Origin: Nesterenkonia sphaerica
Lineage (GTDB): Bacteria > Actinomycetota > Actinomycetes > Actinomycetales > Micrococcaceae
Assembly: GCF_005771565.1 (NCBI RefSeq)
Contig: NZ_VAWA01000010.1
Location: forward strand, 326-64,325
Length of the DNA: 64,000 nucleotides
Direction of reading: 5' to 3'
This document shows positions 33,792-43,879 of this stretch, in pieces. The position numbers were made by a program, and so were the translations under genes. The notes beneath the pieces are model-generated. The model saw only the letters and a list, made by a program, of their open reading frames with translations. It had not been told where the DNA came from and made no database searches. Every line of letters begins with the position of its first letter. Position 1 is the first letter of the stretch.

Positions 33792-34517
33792 TCACCTGCT
33801 CAGCCGGGACTCGGCGATGTCCAGGCGGCGATGGAGGAGGCTGGCCAGCGCGAGCGTCTCCAGCGCCTCATTCGGGTCGTCGCCGTGGGCAAGCTCGTGT
33901 GCCTTCGGATTTCGGATCCCTACCATAGCGCCCCGGAACAGGTGGAAGAAACCATCGCGCTCGTCCTCGCCACTGCGCCCTTCCTCGACTCCCACATCGA
34001 GTTTGAACCCCTGGGGCTTGAACGCCTCCTGCATGAGTGGCGCTCCCGACAGCTCCAAACCGGTTAGTCGTCGCACCCGGACTTCGACCGACTTCATAGC
34101 CTCAGTGATAGCTGAGTCATACTGACCGTCCGCGAATAGCGTGCTTGCTGAGGAGATGACCTCCGAATGCAGTAGTTCAAGATTTAGTCGCCGCACCGGA
34201 GCCTGGCGCACAGGCTGGGCCTGGCCCCATTTTACCTTTGCGTAACCGTTGGAGCGGCCGAATGATGCTTTCATGCTGGCGGGCATCGGGTTCTGCTCGA
34301 TTTCAGCCGCGACCTTGAGTATCGTCCCGCCCCTGGGGTCTGGCATCTCGACGTGGTCACCTTCATAGAGAGGGTCCTCGAGAGCGAAGTAGGCCTCATT
34401 CGAGTTCAGCAGTTGGGCCTCAGTCTCCACTCGCTCTTCGTCAGCGGTTCCATAGTTCTTAACGATCGTCACAAGAGTCATGCCTTGACGGCGTATCAGG
34501 GGCGGAAGAGGTGTCAT
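33792..34517 (-). CDS. TIGR02391 (Ymh)-family protein
   Basis: The 241-residue protein has a C-terminal Ymh-type domain: LHSEVISSASTLFADGQYDSAITEAMKSVEVRVRRLTG, APLMQEAFKP and FHLFRGAMVGIRNPKAHELAHGDDPNEALETLALASLLHR. The N-terminal 100 residues form a separate beta-rich part (EAYFALEDPLYEGDHVEMPDPRGG). The family is frequent in mobile elements and often near defence genes; its biochemistry is unknown. The start (34517 or 34481) is uncertain. It faces the integrase across a 145-bp gap after the zinc-ribbon gene. Confidence 0.75.
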   Translation of the reverse strand: MTPLPPLIRRQGMTLVTIVKNYGTADEERVETEAQLLNSNEAYFALEDPLYEGDHVEMPDPRGGTILKVAAEIEQNPMPASMKASFGRSNGYAKVKWGQAQPVRQAPVRRLNLELLHSEVISSASTLFADGQYDSAITEAMKSVEVRVRRLTGLELSGAPLMQEAFKPQGFKLDVGVEEGRSGEDERDGFFHLFRGAMVGIRNPKAHELAHGDDPNEALETLALASLLHRRLDIAESRLSR

Positions 34518-34643
34518 AGATCAAGCCTATAGGGCGTCGCGGGACACGGCTTGGGCCGAACTGCGCATCCGGCAGAGAGCGGTGAGCTTGCCAACCTTGC
34601 GCAAAGCCTAGCTGATTACTGCTGTGGGCGATTAGCGCTCGGA

Positions 34644-34678
34644 AAAATGGCCACCAAAATGGCCACCAGACGGCCATT
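34644..34678. repeat. AAAATGGCCACCA tandem repeats, candidate integrase arm sites
   Basis: AAAATGGCCACCA occurs at 34644-34656 and 34656-34668 (12-bp period), followed by the inverted GGCCATT at 34672-34678. It lies about 100 bp from the tRNA-Lys fragment, where integrase arm-type sites usually lie. Functional role inferred from position. Confidence 0.45.
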
Positions 34679-34770
34679 GGGCACTCACTAAGCAAGCTGT
34701 CGATGGCCTGGGATCGCTGATATGGCGGGGATCTAGTGACTCACTGCCAGGCTGGCCTATCGCCTTCGCA

Positions 34771-34814
34771 AGCGGATTAAAAGTCCGATGCTCTACCAGC
34801 TGAGCTAAAGGCCC
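34771..34814 (-). repeat. tRNA-Lys 5' fragment, probable attachment site
   Basis: Reading from 34814 to 34771, the sequence is that of tRNA-Lys(UUU) from its first base through the D-arm, anticodon stem-loop (CGGACTTTTAATCCG) and one further base, 44 nt, with no intron. It then departs completely from the tRNA. It differs from the left copy by one base in the D-loop (AGCTGG instead of AGTTGG). Upstream, TTGTGG and TAGTTT with 17-bp spacing could be the old tRNA promoter. This looks like the chromosomal 5' half left behind when the element integrated in the anticodon loop. Confidence 0.8.
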
Positions 34815-34936
34815 TGGTCGTGTTGGATCTGGCCGTCAAAAAGGCCAGAAACTATGGTATCCCACACCGCGCCACAACCATACTCGAGCCGGTCCTCTGC
34901 GAATGCAGCGGCGAGTCCAGCTATCATGGCGGTCCC

Positions 34937-35563
34937 ATGAAACATGCCCCGCGTTACCGCCGTCCCGCGTACTCAGACCCCGCGTCGTTCGACCGACGCG
35001 AGGGTGGAGCTGACCCGGCCGACATCTCCCAAGCCGCGCATGACACCGCCCACGCGCTGATCAATCAGGGGCGGCACGCGGCGGACCCGGAGGCCACTGC
35101 GCGGTTCGTTCGACTCGCGGAAACAGAGGGTATTGAAGCGATTGCCGAGTTGTGGGCACACTCCCCTGCCCGGTCACTGGCCGGAGCGCTGTGGCGGATC
35201 TATGCGCTGCGAGCTGCCATTCAGAAGTCCCCGGAACGGATGAGTGAGTTCTACCGGCTCGGACGCAGCCACTCTGCCCCCTCCGCCATTGCGGGAGTCG
35301 CCGAACCACCGACCGCAGAAGAGATGAACCGACTCACCGACCACCTTCTTGCCGGGATGTACTCCGGAGACATTGACGTCGCCTTCGACCGTGCGGGTGC
35401 TTTCTGCCGAGTCATCGCCCGAGGCCAGGCTCTCTGGGCCGACAGGGCACACGTGAGCGCCCGCGAAGCCCAGGTGCTCACCGAGCGAGCGAACCGGCTG
35501 GTAACTACGGCCGAGGAACTTGAATCCTCAGCTCGAGCCTTCCGCACCGGCGCTCTCGACTGA
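34937..35563 (+). CDS. Conserved actinobacterial hypothetical protein
   Basis: A 208-residue helical protein starting MKHAPRYRRPAYSDPASFDRREGGADPADISQAAHDTAHALINQG. It resembles a family in Micrococcales that is sometimes (probably wrongly) labelled RNA polymerase subunit beta, from memory of the pattern YRRPxYxxPxxFxR. The ATG at 34937 starts this conserved part; an upstream extension overlaps the tRNA promoter. It is the first chromosomal-looking gene right of the element. Confidence 0.65.
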   Translation: MKHAPRYRRPAYSDPASFDRREGGADPADISQAAHDTAHALINQGRHAADPEATARFVRLAETEGIEAIAELWAHSPARSLAGALWRIYALRAAIQKSPERMSEFYRLGRSHSAPSAIAGVAEPPTAEEMNRLTDHLLAGMYSGDIDVAFDRAGAFCRVIARGQALWADRAHVSAREAQVLTERANRLVTTAEELESSARAFRTGALD

Positions 35564-35629
35564 GGACTGTAATATGGCCCCACTGCGCCACATCGGCGCT
35601 CGCATCACTCACACCACAGGAGATCCACG

Positions 35630-36724
35630 ATGAGGTCTTTCAAGCCCAAAACACTTTTCAGCCTGGCTGCCGTCGGCGTGCTCGCCCTCTCCGCCTGCGG
35701 CGAAGCCCCCGACGATGAGCCCGATACAGACGAGGAGAACGGCGAAGCCCAAGCCGAAGACAACCCCGACTACACTGCCTGTCTCGTCTCCGACGAAGGC
35801 GGGTGGGACGATCAGTCCTTCAACGAGTCTGCTTACACCGGCCTCCAGAACGCCATCGACGACTTCGGCATCAACTCCTCCACTGCTGAGTCCTCCTCCG
35901 AAGCTGACTTCGGACCCAACGTCGATGCCATGGTCCAGCAGGGCTGCGATCTGACCTTCGGGGTGGGCTTCCTGCTAGAGGACGCCATCAACGACGCCGC
36001 TCTGGACAACCCAGATCTCAACTTCGGCATCATCGACTCCACCCTTCCCGACGAACCCGATAACGGTAAGCCACTGGTGTTCAACACCTCAGAAGCCTCC
36101 TACCTGGCGGGATACCTGGCCGCTTCTATGACCGAGACCGACACCGTCGCGACCTTTGGCGGACTCCAGATCCCCTCGGTCACCGTGTTCATGGACGGAT
36201 TCGCCGACGGCGTGGAGCGCTACAACGAGGACCACGACGCTGAGGTCAGCCTGCTCGGCTGGGACAAGGACGCACAGGACGGCTCCTTCTCCGGCGGATT
36301 CGACGACCAGAGCGCCGGACGCGCGCTCACCGAGCAGTTCCTGGCCCAGGACGCCGACATCATCATGCCCGTGGCAGGTCCGGTGGGCCTCGGCGCTGCA
36401 GGCGCCATCGAAGATGACGGGGAAGCCAAGCTGATCTGGGTGGACACCGACGGATACGAGTCCACCGACTACGGGGACATCATTCTCACCTCAGTGCTGA
36501 AGCAGATCTCTCAGGCGGTCTACGATACGGTCGAAGAAGGCGTCGCCGGAGACTTCACCTCCGAGCCATATGTGGGCGACCTGGAGAACGAAGGTGTGGG
36601 CCTGGCCCCGTTCCACGACTTCGAGGACGAGGTCCCGGATGAGGTCAAGGACAAGCTCTCCGAGCTGACCGAGGAAATCATCAGCGGCGAGACCGTCGTC
36701 GAGTCTGAGAACGCTCCACAGTAG
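35630..36724 (+). CDS. BMP-family substrate-binding lipoprotein of a nucleoside ABC transporter
   Basis: A 364-residue lipoprotein: signal peptide and lipobox LALSAC, a D/E-rich linker, then a Med/BmpA (PnrA-like) domain with CLVSDEGGWDDQSFNESAYTGL, the conserved GFLLEDAINDAALDNPDLNFGIID block, and GGFDDQSAGRALTEQFLAQDADIIMPVAGPVGLGA. AGGAG precedes the ATG at 35630. Homologues bind purine nucleosides. It begins a four-gene operon with an ATPase and two permeases. Confidence 0.9.
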   Translation: MRSFKPKTLFSLAAVGVLALSACGEAPDDEPDTDEENGEAQAEDNPDYTACLVSDEGGWDDQSFNESAYTGLQNAIDDFGINSSTAESSSEADFGPNVDAMVQQGCDLTFGVGFLLEDAINDAALDNPDLNFGIIDSTLPDEPDNGKPLVFNTSEASYLAGYLAASMTETDTVATFGGLQIPSVTVFMDGFADGVERYNEDHDAEVSLLGWDKDAQDGSFSGGFDDQSAGRALTEQFLAQDADIIMPVAGPVGLGAAGAIEDDGEAKLIWVDTDGYESTDYGDIILTSVLKQISQAVYDTVEEGVAGDFTSEPYVGDLENEGVGLAPFHDFEDEVPDEVKDKLSELTEEIISGETVVESENAPQ

Positions 36725-36767
36725 TACCCATCCCCACAGCGCAACCCGTCTGAGGAGAACTAGTGGC

Positions 36768-38332
<1,565 letters not shown>

Positions 38333-38336
<4 letters not shown>

Positions 38337-39637
38337 GCACGCAGCAGACCAGCGACGACGCCCGCACCCCCGGGGGCGCTCTGAAGGAGGCCGAGTCCCG
38401 CCTGCACTACGCAGTGCGCGAGCTCTCCCAAGCCTCCTGGGTGATCACCCTGCTCTCGGTACTGGTGGCCCTTGTAGTGGGTGCGCTGCTCATCCTGGCC
38501 ACCAACCCGCAGGTGCAGGCCACCATGGGGTACTTCTTCGCCCGGCCCGGAGACTTCTTCCTCACCAGCTTTGAGGTGATCCGAGATGCGTACTCGGCAC
38601 TGTTCCGAGGTGCAGTCTACGACTGGCAGGCGGCCACCCCGCAGCGAGCGATCCGACCCATCACCGAGACCCTGGTCAACGCGGTGCCGCTGATCCTGGC
38701 CGGGCTGGGCATCGCCATCGGGTTCCGCTCGGGAATGCTCAACATCGGGGGTCAGGGCCAGATCATTCTGGGCGCCACCTGCGCAGCCTTCATCGGTTAC
38801 GCCTTCCAGCTTCCCCTGGGCGCGCACCTGCTGCTCGCACTCGTCGGCGGGGCCCTCGGCGGCGCCATCTGGGGAGGCATCGCAGGTGTCCTGAAGGCCA
38901 AGACCGGTGCCAATGAGGTGATCGTCACGATCATGCTCAACAACATTGCGCTGTACCTGATTGCTTGGCTGCTGCGCCAGCAGTGGTTTGTTCAGACCGG
39001 ATCCAATCAGCCCATCTCCGCCTCGGTCGACGAATCCGCCCGGCTCTTCGGCATCCTGGGCACTGGGTTCCGACTCCACGCCGGTATCCTCCTGGCCATT
39101 GCGGCCACCATCTTCGTCTGGTGGCTGCTCGAGCGCTCCACCCTCGGCTTTGAAATGCGCGCCATCGGTGAGAATCCGGAGGCTGCGCGTACCGCCGGGG
39201 TCAATGTTCCGAAGGCCACCGCCTTGGTGCTGATTATCGGTGGTGCGCTCTGCGGGCTCGGCGGTGCGGCCCACCTCTTGGGCACCGAGTACCGCCTGGC
39301 GGCCGGAATCGCCGGGACGCTCGGCTTCGACGCGATCACCGTAGCCCTGCTGGGACGCTCCAGACCCCTGGGCACCTTCCTGGCCGGGGTGCTCTTCGGC
39401 GGACTCCGCGCAGGCGGTGTGCTGATGCAGGCGCAGACCGGCACCCCCATCGACATTGTGCTGGTGCTGCAGTCGGTGATCGTGCTGCTGATCGCCGCTC
39501 CGCCGCTGGTGCGCGCCATCTTCTTCCTGCCCCACCCGGACGGCAGTCCGCGAGTCCGCCGGCGACGCCGACTCCGAGACCAACAGGCCGCAGAAGCTGC
39601 CTCTGAGCCCGCGCCGACGCAGGAGGTGAGCAAATGA
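38333..39637 (+). CDS. Nucleoside ABC transporter permease (1)
   Basis: A 434-residue permease of the branched-chain/ribose/nucleoside family (BPD_transp_2), with about ten helices and the conserved RSGMLNIGGQGQIILGATCAAF and FEMRAIGENPEAARTAGVNVPKA loops. ATGA overlaps on both sides couple it to the ATPase and to permease 2. The N-terminal 40 residues and C-terminal 30 residues are cytosolic. Confidence 0.9.
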
Positions 39638-40944
39638 GTGAACAGCCCACCCAGGAGTCAGTTGCCGCGGTCAGAGCGGAGCCCCGCCACGAGGCAGATA
39701 CACATCTGCAGCCCATCAAGTGGAAGTTCCCCATCACCTATGTGCTGCTGGCACTGCTGTCACTGGGAGCGTTCACGTTCCTGACCCCCAGCGGAGCGGT
39801 GACACAGTTCCGGCTGGCTACCGCAACAGATATTGTCACCCTCCCCGCGGCGAACCTGCCCTCATTTGCCACGGCCCTGGTGCTCAGTCTGCTCCAGCTC
39901 GGTCTGGGCGTATTGGCCGTCGTCGCCGCCGCGCGCCGGATCAAGCTCGGGCTCTGGCACCCCATGCTGTTCGGCCTGCTGTTCGTGCTGGCGTTCCTGG
40001 TCTACGCGGGGGCCGGCCGGGGTGCTTTCATCCCAGTGGTCACCCTGCTCGCCGGGGCCCTGATGCTGTCGGTGCCGTTGATCTTCGGGGCCATGTGCGG
40101 TCTGGTGGGTGAACGCTCGGGCATCATCAACATTGCAATCGAGGGCCAGCTGCTGGCTGGGGCGTTCCTTGCTGCAGTGGCGGCGTCGTTCTTCACCTCC
40201 GCCTATGTGGGACTGCTCGCCGCACCGTTTGCCGGTGCGGCCGTGGGCGGGCTGCTGGTGTGGTTCGCCGTGAAGTACCACGTGAACCAGATCATCGTTG
40301 GGGTGGTGCTCAATGTGCTGGTGATCGGCTTGACCAGCTTCCTGTACTCCACCGTGCTGACACAGAACGCAGAGATGTGGAACGCCCGTCAGCAGCTGCC
40401 ACGGCTGCCGATCCCGGGCCTGAGCCAGATCCCGATCATCGGTCCGGTGCTGTTTAACCAGACCATCCTTGTGTACCTGATGTATGTCATCGTGTTCGCC
40501 CTTCACATCCTGGTCTTCAAGTCCCGGTGGGGGCTGCGCATGCGTGCCGTAGGTGAACACCCCAAGGCCGCCGACACCGTTGGCATCAATGTCCCACGCA
40601 CCCGGGTCTTCAACACCGTGCTGGCCGGCGGCATCGCTGGCCTGGGCGGCGCCTACTTCACGGTGGGTCAGGGATTGGCGTTCGGCCAAGAAATGTCAGC
40701 CGGACAAGGGTTCATCGCCTTGGCCGCCATGATTCTGGGGCGTTGGAATCCTAAGGGTGCGCTGTTGGCCGCCCTGCTTTTCGGGTTCTCCACCTCCGTA
40801 GGTCAGGTGCTCTCCACCATCGGCACACCGGTCCCCTCAGAGATGCTGCTGATGCTGCCCTACGTCATCACGATCTTCGCCGTCGCCGGTTTCGTCGGAC
40901 GGGTGCGTCCACCGGCAGCCGAAGGTGTGCCCTACATCAAGTGA
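39634..40944 (+). CDS. Nucleoside ABC transporter permease (2)
   Basis: A 436-residue permease paralogous to the preceding one: GERSGIINIAIEGQLLAGAFLAAVAASF and LRMRAVGEHPKAADTVGINVPRTRVFNTVLAGGIAGLGGAY are the conserved loops. Start ATG overlaps the previous stop (ATGA). With permease 1 it forms the heterodimeric membrane channel. Last gene of the operon. Confidence 0.9.
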   Translation: MSEQPTQESVAAVRAEPRHEADTHLQPIKWKFPITYVLLALLSLGAFTFLTPSGAVTQFRLATATDIVTLPAANLPSFATALVLSLLQLGLGVLAVVAAARRIKLGLWHPMLFGLLFVLAFLVYAGAGRGAFIPVVTLLAGALMLSVPLIFGAMCGLVGERSGIINIAIEGQLLAGAFLAAVAASFFTSAYVGLLAAPFAGAAVGGLLVWFAVKYHVNQIIVGVVLNVLVIGLTSFLYSTVLTQNAEMWNARQQLPRLPIPGLSQIPIIGPVLFNQTILVYLMYVIVFALHILVFKSRWGLRMRAVGEHPKAADTVGINVPRTRVFNTVLAGGIAGLGGAYFTVGQGLAFGQEMSAGQGFIALAAMILGRWNPKGALLAALLFGFSTSVGQVLSTIGTPVPSEMLLMLPYVITIFAVAGFVGRVRPPAAEGVPYIK

Positions 40945-41427
40945 CCCCGGGGGTGCGCCTCCCCGGCGCGTGCGGGGCGCCATGGCCGCGTCCTGCTCGC
41001 GTGGTGCCGCCTCGCTCGTTCTACCCCGCCTTGCCCGTTCTACCCAGCCTTGCTCGCATGACCCTGCGCTATAGCGTGAGGTGTTAACGAAGAGTCGGGG
41101 TAGATCCACCGGGGGCGGTCTGCTGCAGCGCTCCGCCAGCCCACGCCGCCGCCGGGCCACCGTCCACACGCGCGGCTTGACCGAGTCCCGGGTGCAGCGG
41201 CACACTGGTCTTCAGGTGTCGGGCTGCAGGTAACCCCCGGGCTCCAACCTTTAGCCGCTACGAGCGGCCACGCGCCGTGAGGCGTTCCCAGCCCGACACC
41301 CACCCCCTTTGAACGGCTAGCTGGTCCGCAGCTGTTCACCCGGTGGATATACACTCACCATCTGTCACATACCTGCCGTTTACCTTCAGCGGCAGGACGC
41401 ATCGCATTGACCAGGGGCCGGGACCGC
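40945..41427. other. Intergenic region with a tandem repeat
   Basis: About 480 bp with no gene seen. CGTTCTACCCNGCCTTGCY (19 bp) is repeated in tandem at 41017-41035 and 41036-41054. CCGGGGGTGCGCCTCCCCGG, directly after the permease stop, is an imperfect hairpin and may terminate the nucleoside operon. GTTCACC near 41335, upstream of the phosphate gene pair, resembles a PHO-box unit but has no clear second copy. Confidence 0.4.
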
Positions 41428-42045
41428 ATGAAAGCTCTCAACCGCCATCGGAAGCACCAATCAGCAGAGCTGCTGATCAGTATCACAGCCGAGCTGCGCT
41501 CCGGCCTGAGCCTACTTGCCCAGCTGCTGGGTACACCTGCCGGGGAGCTATCCTCCCACCAGGAGGAGCTGCTGGGCCTGGAGGGCCGCACCATGGACCT
41601 CCACTTCAACCTCATGACCCATATTCGCAGCGTTTTCCTCACCCCGCTTCCGCGCCAAGACATCTTCGCCATCTCCCAGCAGCTGAACCGCACTATGGAG
41701 CATGTGGTGGCGGCCGGGGACCTCATTCTGCGTCGAAAAGGCCTCGAGCTGCCCAAAGAGGCTGCCGAAATGCTTGAATCCCTCACCCGCCAGGCGGAGC
41801 TGACCGGCGAAGCGATGGGCCGGCTGGAGGACTTTGACCACCTGGAGGAGTACTGGGTGCAGCTGCAGCGGCTGAGCAAGCAGGCCAACAGGCGACACCG
41901 CGATTGGGTCACCTCCACGGATTCGGCCTTCCAGCCCAATATTGCTCAGCAGCAGGCACAGTTGGCGGACCAGATCCTGGCGGCTGTCCATTCGCTGAGG
42001 CAGGTTGCTGCGATCTGCGGGTCGATCATCGTCCGGGAATCCTGA
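41428..42045 (+). CDS. DUF47 (PhoU-like) protein, Pit partner
   Basis: A 205-residue all-helical protein of the DUF47/Pit-accessory type, with the repeated E-x-x-x-D/H patterns in ELLGLEGRTMDLHFNLMTHIRSVFLTPLPRQDIFAISQQLNRTMEHVVAAGDLI that bind metal clusters in PhoU relatives. The LTPLPRQDI motif is characteristic. The ATG at 41428 begins the first helix. The gene ends one base before the start of the phosphate transporter, and such pairs are usually one operon. Confidence 0.88.
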   Translation: MKALNRHRKHQSAELLISITAELRSGLSLLAQLLGTPAGELSSHQEELLGLEGRTMDLHFNLMTHIRSVFLTPLPRQDIFAISQQLNRTMEHVVAAGDLILRRKGLELPKEAAEMLESLTRQAELTGEAMGRLEDFDHLEEYWVQLQRLSKQANRRHRDWVTSTDSAFQPNIAQQQAQLADQILAAVHSLRQVAAICGSIIVRES

Positions 42046-42046
42046 G

Positions 42047-43060
42047 GTGGAAGTTCTGCTGTTGGCGCTGATCGTCGCCATCATGGCGCCGACCCTGTAC
42101 CTCGCAGGCCTTCATGACGTCCCCAACTCCATCGCGATCCCGGTGCGCACCCGTGCGCTGACCCCGGGCATGGCCGTGCGTGCAGCGGCGTCGTTCAATG
42201 CCCTGGGCGTACTGCTGGCAATGCCTCTGGGCCTCTACCTCTTCTCCTGGTTCGAGTTCCCCGACATGGAGGCCGCCATGGCGCTCAGCGTGGTGGCCTC
42301 AGCATTGGCGGCGATCTTCGGGTGGAACCTGTTCACCTATTTCCGGGGCATGCCGACCTCGCTCACCCACGGCCTGCTGGCGGCCCTGCTCGGTGGCACG
42401 CTTGCTGCAGTGTCCATAGGGGACGTCAGCACCCAGAGCGTGTGGGCGCTGCCGTGGCTGACGCCGCTGCTGACGCTGTTGATCTCGCCGCTGGTGGCCG
42501 TCGGGCTGGCTTATGTGTTGGTCTTTGCCGCCGTGCGAATCGCGCGCGGTGAGGACCCGCACGATGTCAACCGCATCGCCCGAGGCCTGCAGTCAGTCTC
42601 TGTGGGCGTGACGTCCCTGGGTACGGGCCTGCAGCAGGGACAGCGGTTTGCCTTTGTGCTGCTGATTGCCCTGGGGGCCGCAGGTATCGCCGATCCTGAG
42701 GGGTGGATGGGCCCGGCCTATGTGGTCTTCGCTGTGCTGATTGGCGCGGGAGCGTTGCACGGAGGCTGGCGGATCGGGCATGTGCTGGCCCACCGTCTGG
42801 TGGTTATCGACCCGCTGCGCGGGATGGTTGCGACGACGGCCACCTCGGGACTGCTGTTCATGGGGTCCCTGGGATTGGCGCTGCCATTGTCGACATCACT
42901 GACAGCGGCGAGCGCGATCATTGGCGCCGGGTCAAACCAGCGGTTTGCCACGGTGAACTGGCGGCAGTGCAGGCGCATCGCCCTCTACTGGGCTGCCACC
43001 CCGGTGGTGACGGGAGCCGGAGCCGCCGTTCTCACTCTGGCGCTGAGCCCACTGCTGTGA
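42047..43060 (+). CDS. pit: Low-affinity inorganic phosphate transporter, Pit family
   Basis: A 337-residue membrane protein with the PHO4 family signature GLHDVPNSIAIPVRTRALTPGMAVRAAASFNALGVLLA and the second half repeat (GAGSNQRFATVNWRQCRRIALYWAATPVVTGAGAA). The GTG at 42047 directly follows the DUF47 stop. The canonical GANDxAN-type motif is altered to GLHDVPN, a variant seen in actinobacteria. Its stop codon is directly adjacent to the pstB stop on the opposite strand with no gap. Confidence 0.85.
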   Translation: MEVLLLALIVAIMAPTLYLAGLHDVPNSIAIPVRTRALTPGMAVRAAASFNALGVLLAMPLGLYLFSWFEFPDMEAAMALSVVASALAAIFGWNLFTYFRGMPTSLTHGLLAALLGGTLAAVSIGDVSTQSVWALPWLTPLLTLLISPLVAVGLAYVLVFAAVRIARGEDPHDVNRIARGLQSVSVGVTSLGTGLQQGQRFAFVLLIALGAAGIADPEGWMGPAYVVFAVLIGAGALHGGWRIGHVLAHRLVVIDPLRGMVATTATSGLLFMGSLGLALPLSTSLTAASAIIGAGSNQRFATVNWRQCRRIALYWAATPVVTGAGAAVLTLALSPLL

Positions 43061-43840
43061 TCACCCAAATTTTCCAGAGACGTACCGCTCGGTCTGCTGA
43101 TTGCTGGGGTTGTTGAAGATCGTAGAGGTCTCGGCATACTCGATCATCCTGCCCGGCTTCCCGGAGCCTGCAATGTTGAAGAACGCGGTGTTCTGACTCA
43201 CACGGGCTGCCTGCTGCATATTGTGAGTGACGATCACAATCGTGTACTCCTGCTGCAGCTCAGCGATCAGGTCCTCGATGGCGAGAGTGGAGATGGGGTC
43301 CAGCGCAGAACACGGTTCGTCCATCAGGATGACCTCGGGCTTCACCGCAACGGTCCGGGCGATGCAGAGGCGCTGCTGCTGTCCACCGGAGAGACCGGAA
43401 CCGGGCCGGTCAAGCCGGTCTTTGACCTCGTTCCACAAGTTGGCCCCGCGCAGCGCGCTCTCCACGATCCCGTCGGCGTCCGACCTCGACATCCGCGCAC
43501 CATTGAGCTTGTAGCCAGCCAGCACGTTCTCCCGAATGCTCATGGTGGGAAACGGATTGGGGCGTTGAAAGACCATACCGACCATCGCCCGCACTGAGAC
43601 GGGGTCCACCCCAGGGGCGTAGATGTCATCGTCATCCAGCAGCAGCTGGCCCTCCACACGTGCGCCGGGAAGGACCTCATGCATCCGGTTCAGGCTGCGC
43701 AGAAAGGTGGTCTTGCCGCACCCGGAAGGCCCGATGAACGCGGTGACCGACCGTGCGGCGATCTCAATGTTCACCCCTTCCACGGCGAGAAAGTCGCCGT
43801 AGTACACGTTGAGGTCTTTGGCGGTGATGCTCTTGGACAT
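43061..43840 (-). CDS. pstB: Phosphate ABC transporter ATPase PstB
   Basis: A 259-residue ATPase with Walker [11 protein letters not shown], signature [16 protein letters not shown], Walker [14 protein letters not shown] and the PstB-type [18 protein letters not shown] start. Last gene of pstSCAB; 39 bp after pstA. The C-terminus ends in [10 protein letters not shown], typical of PstB. Confidence 0.95.
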   Translation of the reverse strand: MSKSITAKDLNVYYGDFLAVEGVNIEIAARSVTAFIGPSGCGKTTFLRSLNRMHEVLPGARVEGQLLLDDDDIYAPGVDPVSVRAMVGMVFQRPNPFPTMSIRENVLAGYKLNGARMSRSDADGIVESALRGANLWNEVKDRLDRPGSGLSGGQQQRLCIARTVAVKPEVILMDEPCSALDPISTLAIEDLIAELQQEYTIVIVTHNMQQAARVSQNTAFFNIAGSGKPGRMIEYAETSTIFNNPSNQQTERYVSGKFG

Positions 43841-43879
43841 TGCTTCAACACATGCTTTCTTGAGGATGATTAAGGGAAG

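Larger units (their letters stand above)
765..34814. mobile_element. Putative integrated island bounded by tRNA-Lys copies
   Basis: A complete tRNA-Lys (with intron) lies at the left and a 44-nt intronless 5' tRNA-Lys fragment at 34771-34814 lies at the right, in the same orientation. Ignoring the intron, the identity runs from the tRNA 5' nucleotide to the 3' strand of the anticodon stem and stops at both ends. Between them are an integrase near the right end, an excisionase-like protein, a plasmid/phage-type primase-helicase, an IS, and mostly accessory or decayed genes. To the right the gene order looks chromosomal. Such elements in actinobacteria (pSAM2 type) use tRNA anticodon loops. It may be several nested or successive insertions; the left boundary is less certain than the right. 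Confidence 0.5.

Noticed and set aside
41017-41054. Start of a CRISPR or satellite array
   Set aside because: Only two contiguous 19-bp units with no spacers; no cas genes in the window.
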